Source: Carya illinoinensis
Taxonomy: Eukaryota; Streptophyta; Magnoliopsida; Fagales; Juglandaceae
Reading direction: 5' to 3'
DNA length: 64,000 nt
Assembly (NCBI RefSeq): GCF_018687715.1
Contig: NC_056760.1
Location: 33,679,501 to 33,743,500, forward strand
In this document: piece by piece, positions 57,011 to 64,000 of the stretch
Layout of the letters: each line of letters begins with the position of its first letter
How positions within the stretch are numbered: position 1 is the first letter of the stretch
Program-made: the position numbers and the translations under genes
The notes under the pieces: generated by a model
What the model was told of the DNA's origin: nothing
What the model saw: the letters and a program-made list of their open reading frames with translations, nothing else
Databases searched by the model: none

Positions 57011-59362
57011 ATAATATTCTAGAATGCATGGGATTCCAAAAAGATTACTCTCATCCAAAAGTCTCCTGATATAGTGTGATATAATTTCAAAGCCAGAGCA
57101 CGAGAAAGCATTAAAGATGCCTGAATTCTTTTTCAATCGAGTTGAGTTTTTTTACTGAAACTTAGCTCTAGGTACAAGGATCTTGTGCACTCTTGATCAA
57201 ACCCTAATAAGCAAACACATCTCACCTCTCCAAGCATTATGTGCCAGGGTCTAATTAAGACATTTAGGGAATTTAGTTCAAATGTGGCATGCATAACCAA
57301 TAGGAAAATTCTATTCAGCAACCTATACCACATACTAGTTGAGGGAAAAAATAAAAAGATAAAAAATAAATAAAAACACATATTAGAAGGTGTGTGTTGT
57401 ACAGGTTGATGAGTCGAAAAGCTATGATACCCCAAGACTCTGCATATGATTTGGCGGACTTTGAAGCGTCAAACATGCAATAAAAGGTTATATACCCTCA
57501 TTCATAACAAATAAAGATATAATGCATATAGCATGCATATAATAATATATGATATTCATAGTAGATAATTTTCTTTGAACAATACAATTTACCAAAAGTA
57601 ACATATACCAAAAACCTAAACATATTTCATAAAATCCACATAACATATGTTCAAATGTTACAGTGTATGTCCAAAGATCTATAACATCACAAGTACTGGA
57701 GACAATGCCCCTTAAGTACATATAAATACTACTAATATAAACTAGGCTAGTCATTCGAGTAACTAGTGCAACTTGTCCAAGGAAGCCAACATATTATCGA
57801 TGAAACAGAGCATTGAGGTATAAGCTTCGCATCGTTGTGTTGACGGCTAATCGACCTCCTCCAGTTAACCGTCGGTCAAATCTCTCGATCTGGCACATAA
57901 TCTACTATCGATAGTTGAGACTATTAAGTGAGATTTGATTATAAAGTTCAGCAAGTTAACAAATAACTTTAACTAACAATCTATAGATGCATGCATGATA
58001 GTAAAAACATGAATGCTGACATAAACATAAATAAATGTAACGTGACTTGAAAAATAGCGTGACATGAACTGACATAAACTAGAACTGATATGAACTGAAC
58101 TGACATGACATGAACTTGAACTGTATGTGAAATAACATGACATGGAAATTGAATATGACGTAAATTGAAACTGAACTAAACTTAAAACTAAACATGAACT
58201 TAGAATTTTGTTCCCATAATAATTGTTTGGTTAAACACAAATCGTAGATGCTACACAGGTCCATTTGAGATGTGTGCCCTTGCCAATACCACATCACATC
58301 ACATCACAGGTATCTGTATCAATTGTGAGTGCGTTAACATATACTTCACACCACGAGTATCTGCGCCTGTTGCAAGTATGTAATGTATGCATTTTGTGAC
58401 AGGTATCTGCACTTACATGAGTGCATATAACATGAACATGAACTGTGATTGGCACGATTGGTGTGTTCATTTGACTTTGCTCCACCAACTAGTTACTTAG
58501 GCCCCATTTGAAACCTATTGACGGTACTATGTCAACCTATAAAATTTCACACTAGTTTAAACATTCTAGGATATTGTCACATTCTAATACTTGAGGTTGC
58601 GATAAATGATAAATACTCAACTGACTTGAAAATATTATTTTTTGTGACAAACTCTAAACTCGTGATATGACTTGATGTGAAATGAATTGACATATGTCAT
58701 AACTAGATAAGATGGACATGCACATAAGACTTGTAATATGACATAATAATGATGCATAACTGGTAAACATAGCATATTTGTGACGCGCAATAGTTAAGCA
58801 TGGCATAAGGTGTCATGACATGCAACATGTATATGTATATATGCATAAATAATATAAATGATGGTTTCTCATACACACATAAATACCTTGAAAGTAAGTT
58901 AGAGACTAACCTACTTATACATAAATATATACTTGAAATAATCATAGCATGGCATAATATAACATTTATAATAAACATAATAAACATGGATGATGGTTTC
59001 TTACCATGATACAAATACAAGTATCCTAAAAGTAAGTTAGAGATTAACTTAGAACAATGGAAGCATGATGAAAGTAAGCGTGAAATAATGGAAACTATAG
59101 GGAGACATTTCTAAAGGTTAGAAATCCCTTACTAATATACTTAAAAAAATAAAATTATTGACTTAGAGTAAAATGACCATTTTACCCCTACTTGTAGAAA
59201 AATGATCATTTTACCCTAACTTTAGGATTTACATCTTAACTCTAGAATTCACAAAAATTTACAATTCGTATATAAATTTTATCCTAAATCTAAATATATA
59301 ATTAGAAAACTTTATATCACAACATAATAACAAAAACCAAGCTTGGGCCGAAACACACGCTG
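57003..59362 (-). repeat. Decayed LTR-like sequence, gene-free
   Basis: I see no gene. Degenerate short repeats of 'catgaactgaa' type lie at about 58,030-58,200. 'Gtatctg(c/t)' phrases recur at 58,310-58,420. About 59,150-59,300 resembles 600-900 in reverse complement. This is probably an old minus-strand LTR related to the left end of the window. No termini or TSD were found. Confidence 0.4.
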
Positions 59363-59556
59363 ATTTGGATTCAGAGATGAGATGATATGATTTTAGATGA
59401 AAGTTAAAAGTTAAATAAAATATTATTTATTTTAATATTATTATTATTTTGAGATTTCAAAAGGTTGAATTGTTTATTATATTTTATATAAAATTTTGAA
59501 AAAGTGGTAATGATGTGATAAGATAAGATGAGGTGAAACACTTTATGAATCCAAAC
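59363..59556. mobile_element. MITE of the 'gatgagatga' family
   Basis: It starts 'tttggattcagagatgagat' and ends 'gaatccaaac', with an AT-rich interior nearly the same as 54856-55058. It lies in LTR-derived sequence. Confidence 0.75.
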
Positions 59557-60422
59557 GGGGCCTAAGACTAAAATCCTTGATTTTTGTTGCAACTCTTTTA
59601 AACTCAAACTTTCGTGCTAAAATTGAATCATGTAACATACAAAACCAAATCCTATACTTTAATATCATGCTAGGACATTAACAAAACACAAATTATAAAA
59701 ATCATAATTCCTTCATGTCAAAATATTAGTCTTTTGACTATAATGAACCACCTTTGATGTTCTTGATTTATCCTTCTTCAAATAAATTCCAAGAAATCCA
59801 AGATTTTAAAACATATTCTTAAAATAACCATATATAAATTTTAAGAAATAGCATGCTTGAAAAAACAAATAAAAAATGCCAAAATGTCAACCAACACAAT
59901 CAACTTGCACATTTTCTCCAAAATTGAGTATCACATATTTTGGTCTTTGATCAAACTACTAAATCTGAATTTTTCATAAAGTATACCATCAATAAACAAC
60001 ATCATATGCCTCATATTAATATTCTAAGATTTATCTAAGCACTGAACTCAAGGTCACATGGAAAAAAATTGCATAGAAACACAACACAAGCCATGAGCCT
60101 CAAGTTTGTGTTTCAACCGAACCTCAATATGCATAAAAATTCATTCCCTCAAGATCACAACTATAAATCTTTCAAATAACTTCTTAACACATATAAAAAA
60201 ATCCTAAGAACAACATATGTGAATATCAAAAAATGGGAGCATGCTTTCATAACAAAAGATCTAAGCTTACTCAAAATAGAAATCACATAATATCTAGATT
60301 ATCGCCTAATATGACCTTTGTATACTTAAACAGATTTTTCTCTAATTGAAACTCCATGAAGAATAGCATAAAATATATCAACAGAAACTAAACTCAATGA
60401 GAAACAACTTATGTGAAGAGAG
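59557..60422. other. Gene-free AT-rich spacer
   Basis: I see no gene, RNA or recognisable repeat in this stretch. Confidence 0.5.
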
Positions 60423-61232
60423 TGATATGAACCCGCAAAATTGGAATCCCTTGAACCCACAATCAATCTGAAAACTTATCTAAGAAAGTCAAAATCAAGT
60501 CAAATGATGGAAGAATCAAGACCCGTTGAGAAATTCATTTTAAGAACTTAGATTATATTAAAATCTAAACTCATTGATTAACATGTCTCAAGAACTCAAA
60601 TTACAAATGATGAATATCACAAAAGTTATGATTTACTTTTGATAAGTTCAAAAGTTCATTAAAACATAAGAGAAGATAAAACTCAACTCACAATAAATAA
60701 AATTCATCAAATTTCATAATGTTTCATAAACTGTTTAAAATGAGGTAACAAGAAGTATTTAAATGAAACACTCACAAAACTCTAGCTGAAAATTAAGTCT
60801 CTCTTTTTCAAAATTACCCTTGGGTGAATAGTTCAGTAGCTACAGTAACTTAACCTCTTGAAACCCAAATTCAACAAAATAAAATATATGTGAGCCAAGC
60901 ATTCTTAAGCCCGATTATTCTAGACTAATTCCTATAGATAATAAAATAAGTCATTTTAATTAAATAAATAAGTTCAAGGCCTTCAATCACATAAACATAA
61001 TAATAGGCTATAATTCATGTTGCACTCTTCTATTGCTTGTATCATGTGGATGAGAACTGGATCTCTTTCTCTCAAGCTCATCTTGAATATTGAGTTCTTG
61101 CTAGACTCGTCCCAAGTGGATTGCACCAACCCTTGCATTGTTCCCTTGCTCTTCTTAGCTCTCGATCTTGTAATTGCCACATTTGAAACTTGCAAAAAAT
61201 CTTTAAGACTTGATCCATCTTGTTGCCCATCA
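60423..61232 (-). repeat. Element-B-family LTR, first of a tandem pair
   Basis: 810 bp from TGATATGAAC to GCCCATCA, matching the B LTRs at 15287 and 29268 over its length. The minus-strand frame 60983-61288 carries the same 'RSRAKKSKGTMQGLVQSTWDES' pol tail inside the LTR. It is followed 12 bp later by another LTR start. Confidence 0.85.
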
Positions 61233-61244
61233 TTAGATACCAAA
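61233..61244 (-). other. 12-bp remnant between two LTRs, with primer site remains
   Basis: TTAGATACCAAA joins the two LTRs. The last ten bases match the primer-binding-site side of the 5' LTR junction of element B (TCTGATACCAAA). The first two could be the edge of the polypurine side. The whole internal region is missing. Confidence 0.7.
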
Positions 61245-61733
61245 TGATGTGAACCCATGGGAATGGAATCCTTTAAACCCACAATCAATTTGAAAACTCA
61301 CACAAGAAAGTCAAAATCAAGTCATTGGATGAAAGAATATAGACTTGTTGATGAACTCGTTTCAATAACCTAAAATATATTAAAATCTAAACTCGTTGAA
61401 GAACCTATCTCAAGAACTTAGATTATAAATGAGAAACGCCACAAAGGTTGTAATTTACCTTTTATAAGTTCAAAAGTTCAATCAAGAATAAGAGGAGATA
61501 AACTTAACTCAGAATTAATAAAATTCATCAAATTTCATAATGTTTCATAAACTATTTAAAATGAGGCAACAAGAAGTATTTAACCCAAACCCTCACAAAA
61601 ATCTAGCTGAAAATTAAAAGTCTCTCTTTTTCAAAATTACCTTTAGGTGAATAGTACCGCTGCTACATTATTGCTACAGTAACTTAACCTTTTGAAACGC
61701 TAATTCAATAAAATAAAACATATATAGGCCAAG
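61245..61733 (-). repeat. Element-B-family LTR, second of a tandem pair, truncated
   Basis: It starts TGATGTGAACCC and follows the first LTR for about 490 bp, to a point matching about 60,900. There it is cut by the start of another LTR (61734). The remainder is not seen in this window. Confidence 0.8.
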
Positions 61734-63540
61734 TGTGATACCTTGTATTTGGGTCTATTTTTAATGAATGATTATTCAAATTATTATAATTAATGGCCCT
61801 CTTTTTTTAAATTTAATGTGTTAATTGTTATATTTATTTTATAATTTTTAAGTTGAGAAATTTATTTTAAAGTACTTTCTTAATTTTAATTGCTTTTCAT
61901 TATTTAAATTTCTCTTTGTTCTAAATTATTTTATTATTTTATTTTTGAGTTTTATTACCTTATTTTATTTAGTCACTTGGTTTCAGTTATTTTATTTAAA
62001 TTACCGTTTTGAAATCCTTTCTCATTGGATTAGTTTTGAGACCTCGAGTTGAAAAGATTGGATCTCATTTCTTTCCCTTCTTTTTTCTTTTTCTCTTTTT
62101 CGTTTTCCTTCTCTTTTTTCTTCTTTCTTTTTCTTTTTCTTTTCTTTCTCCCCTGCTTTCTCTCTCGTACGACCCAACTCCCCCTCTCATTCTCTACGTG
62201 CATCTCTCTCCTGCCAGCCCAACCATCGTGGGCCGCCGGTTGTCACTGCCCAACTCAACCACTCCCCCTCACACCGGTGACCTCACCCACCCCAACCAGT
62301 ACCCCCCACGCTCTCTTTCTTCCCGTTGGCTATGTGTAACCCAATTTGGTCGCACATTTTCTACGACGCCCAACGGTGCCACTACCACCACAGTAGTTTC
62401 CTCTTGCTCCCATGAAGCCCACAACCCCACACGGTTTTCTCCTCTTTCCACAGTCGTCCACCGTCGCCTGGCCATCACACCACCACCAATGGCTCCCCTA
62501 TCTAATCTCATGCCCCACCGTGACCTATAGCCACCACACTCTCCCACGGCCTCTTTTCCTCAAAGTTGGCTGATCTCTTCTGTGCACTACCACCCATGGC
62601 CACCAACCACCACTATTAACTCCACTGACCTCCATGAGCCCCTCCATGTTCAACCCAAGCCTCCCGTAGCTCTCCTTCAAAATTACCACTTTGAGACCCA
62701 CGACCATAATGCATTTTGCACTATTACGTTGCTGTGCCACCACCTTTTGCAACTCATTGATCCTCAAAAATTATATTATAGCTTTGTAAGTATTTTTAAA
62801 ATAACATTTAAGATTTAAATATATTTTTGCATTAACAATACTTGTGAATTTGGTTGGTTGTGTCGAACTGAATTCGAGGAGTTTGGGGGTCAGTTGGATT
62901 GGAGGACAGAGTTGTTTGTGTGATTAAATGATGTTGGGATTTGTTGGGTATTTTTGTGGCTTGTTGTATGCAGTGCATGGTGCACCCGTGTTCATGTCTG
63001 TAAAATGAAAACTGGGTTTTTGCATATTGCATGCATGTTCATGTGTTGGAAATAAAGACTAGGTTTTCATGTGGTAAATAGATTTTTGGATGCGTGTGTA
63101 TCACGACGCAAGTCGAGATGGGGTATTATCTCGATGGAGCTCCTCTGGTCACTCGGGAGCACAATATACTGAATGATGTCCCCTAAATTGTCACTGGACG
63201 ACAACTGGATCAGATGGGATGGTAACACTCTCGTGCCGACTCCGTGGCCCCTCTGCTGGTGGGGGCTAAATGATGCTTACCTACGAACATGCTAGGCGTG
63301 GAATTGGGCATCTCTCGTTACGAAATTACACGTATGGTCATTACCCATGGTGTGGCGAAGGGAGCCAAGGTCTGCGGATGATCCCTAGGGGAGAACATGG
63401 TGCATACGGTAAAATGGATAACGAGCCATTTTCTAGGAAAATGACAATTGTTTTAATGGATTGGACTTTTGGGCCAAATGAGATTTTTGGCGTGAGTGGA
63501 AAATTACTTATTGGTAATGGAAAATCCCTAGGTGTGTGGA
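61734..63540 (+). mobile_element. Diverged relative of the element C LTR, partial or continuing
   Basis: It starts TGTGATACC and follows the order of features of the C LTR: AT-rich start, C/T tract (62,060-62,170), GC-rich region, 'gtaagtattttt' (62,786), 'gaggagtttgggggtc' (62,876) and a conserved G-rich block (63,090-63,420). The last recognisable match is near 63,540. No primer site was found after it, so it may be truncated or unrelated beyond that point. The long open frames at 62009-62547 come from its composition. Confidence 0.7.
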
Positions 63541-64000
63541 TGAGTTCTCTCCAAGGAACTGCCTCAAAAGTAACAAAAGACTAAGGGAATAGTCATGGAC
63601 GATACTAATACTACTGTAGAGGTTGAGAGGAGATGTGAGGGCAACTTTTTGGTATTGGGTTGTCAGCCAAAATGATGCCCAAAACTAGCGTCTATAACAC
63701 AAGATTTTGTGCCCAGCTGCTGTCATGTGATGGGAAGATGGTGAGAAAATGGTGAGGTGGCTTTTTGCCTTCCCATCAACTACTATTTGGGCTGACATAG
63801 GCAGTGGAAGTACACTCATGGCAGTGGAAAAACTTCTCCAAGAATCCATGCATAGGTGGTGAAATTAGTTGGGCCTTAATGGGCCTAGACCAATTGGGCC
63901 TCATTTGAGGTTTCAATAGGGTTTGGTTTGGGGTTTTGGTTTCTATGAAATACAAATTCAATTTTTCATAGCTTGAAAATATTATGGCTTATGGCATAAA
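63541..64000. other. Unassigned end of window
   Basis: I see no gene or clear repeat boundary. It could be the end of the LTR to the left or unrelated flanking DNA. Confidence 0.4.

Noticed and set aside
62009..62547. 173- and 92-residue open frames on opposite strands
   Set aside because: They lie in the C/T- and GC-rich part of an LTR, mirror each other and have no family resemblance.

Overview
The window looks like nuclear DNA of a woody eudicot. Plant chromovirus retrotransposons, TRIMs, tRNA-derived SINEs, a class I TCP gene and a multi-exon plant OTU gene all point that way. The repeat families resemble those of Fagales such as walnut, pecan or oak, but that placement is a guess from memory.

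Positions 1-31,770 are a nest of retrotransposons whose insertion order can be read from target-site duplications (TSDs). The oldest layer, element A, is a minus-strand Ty3/gypsy element with very long LTRs (left about 1.84-6.25 kb, right 9.63-30.13 kb in pieces) and no reverse transcriptase. Into it inserted: a solo LTR at 4018-5364 (TSD TGTAC), a solo LTR at 7108-7841 (TSD tacca/tacta), a minus-strand solo LTR at 12288-14474 (TSD gcatg/gcgtg), and minus-strand element B at 15287-30014 (TSD ATTGG). Element B was itself split by element C, a nearly intact plus-strand Tekay/Del-like chromovirus at 18129-27362 (TSD TCTTT, LTRs about 2% diverged by eye). C has complete gag, protease, RT, RNase H and integrase motifs, only three in-frame stops, and what looks like a 96-bp spliceable intron between gag and protease.

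Positions 31,771-39,593 form a 7.8-kb block with TG/CA termini (TGTAACAC...GTGTTACA) and a perfect GGAAG TSD. Its outer parts look like an LTR. Its centre holds receptor-like cytoplasmic kinase exons, with the N-lobe on plus and the C-lobe on minus. The block ends about 390 bp upstream of an intact single-exon class I TCP gene (39984-40565).

Positions 42,085-53,500 are an OTU-family deubiquitinase gene on the minus strand: ten coding exons giving 336 residues, plus a 5' UTR exon and a TATA box. Its introns hold three TRIM elements, a LINE fragment, two SINEs, MITEs, a 35-base poly-G run and other simple repeats. Both ordinary host genes are therefore surrounded or filled by small transposons.

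Positions 53,700-64,000 are AT-rich and gene-poor: MITEs, an internally deleted hAT element with a transposase dimerisation remnant (55950-57002), decayed LTR sequence, an unusual LTR-PBS-LTR tandem of the B family (60423-61733), and the start of a diverged relative of the C-family LTR (61734 to about 63540). No rRNA, functional tRNA, CRISPR or bacterial feature was seen.
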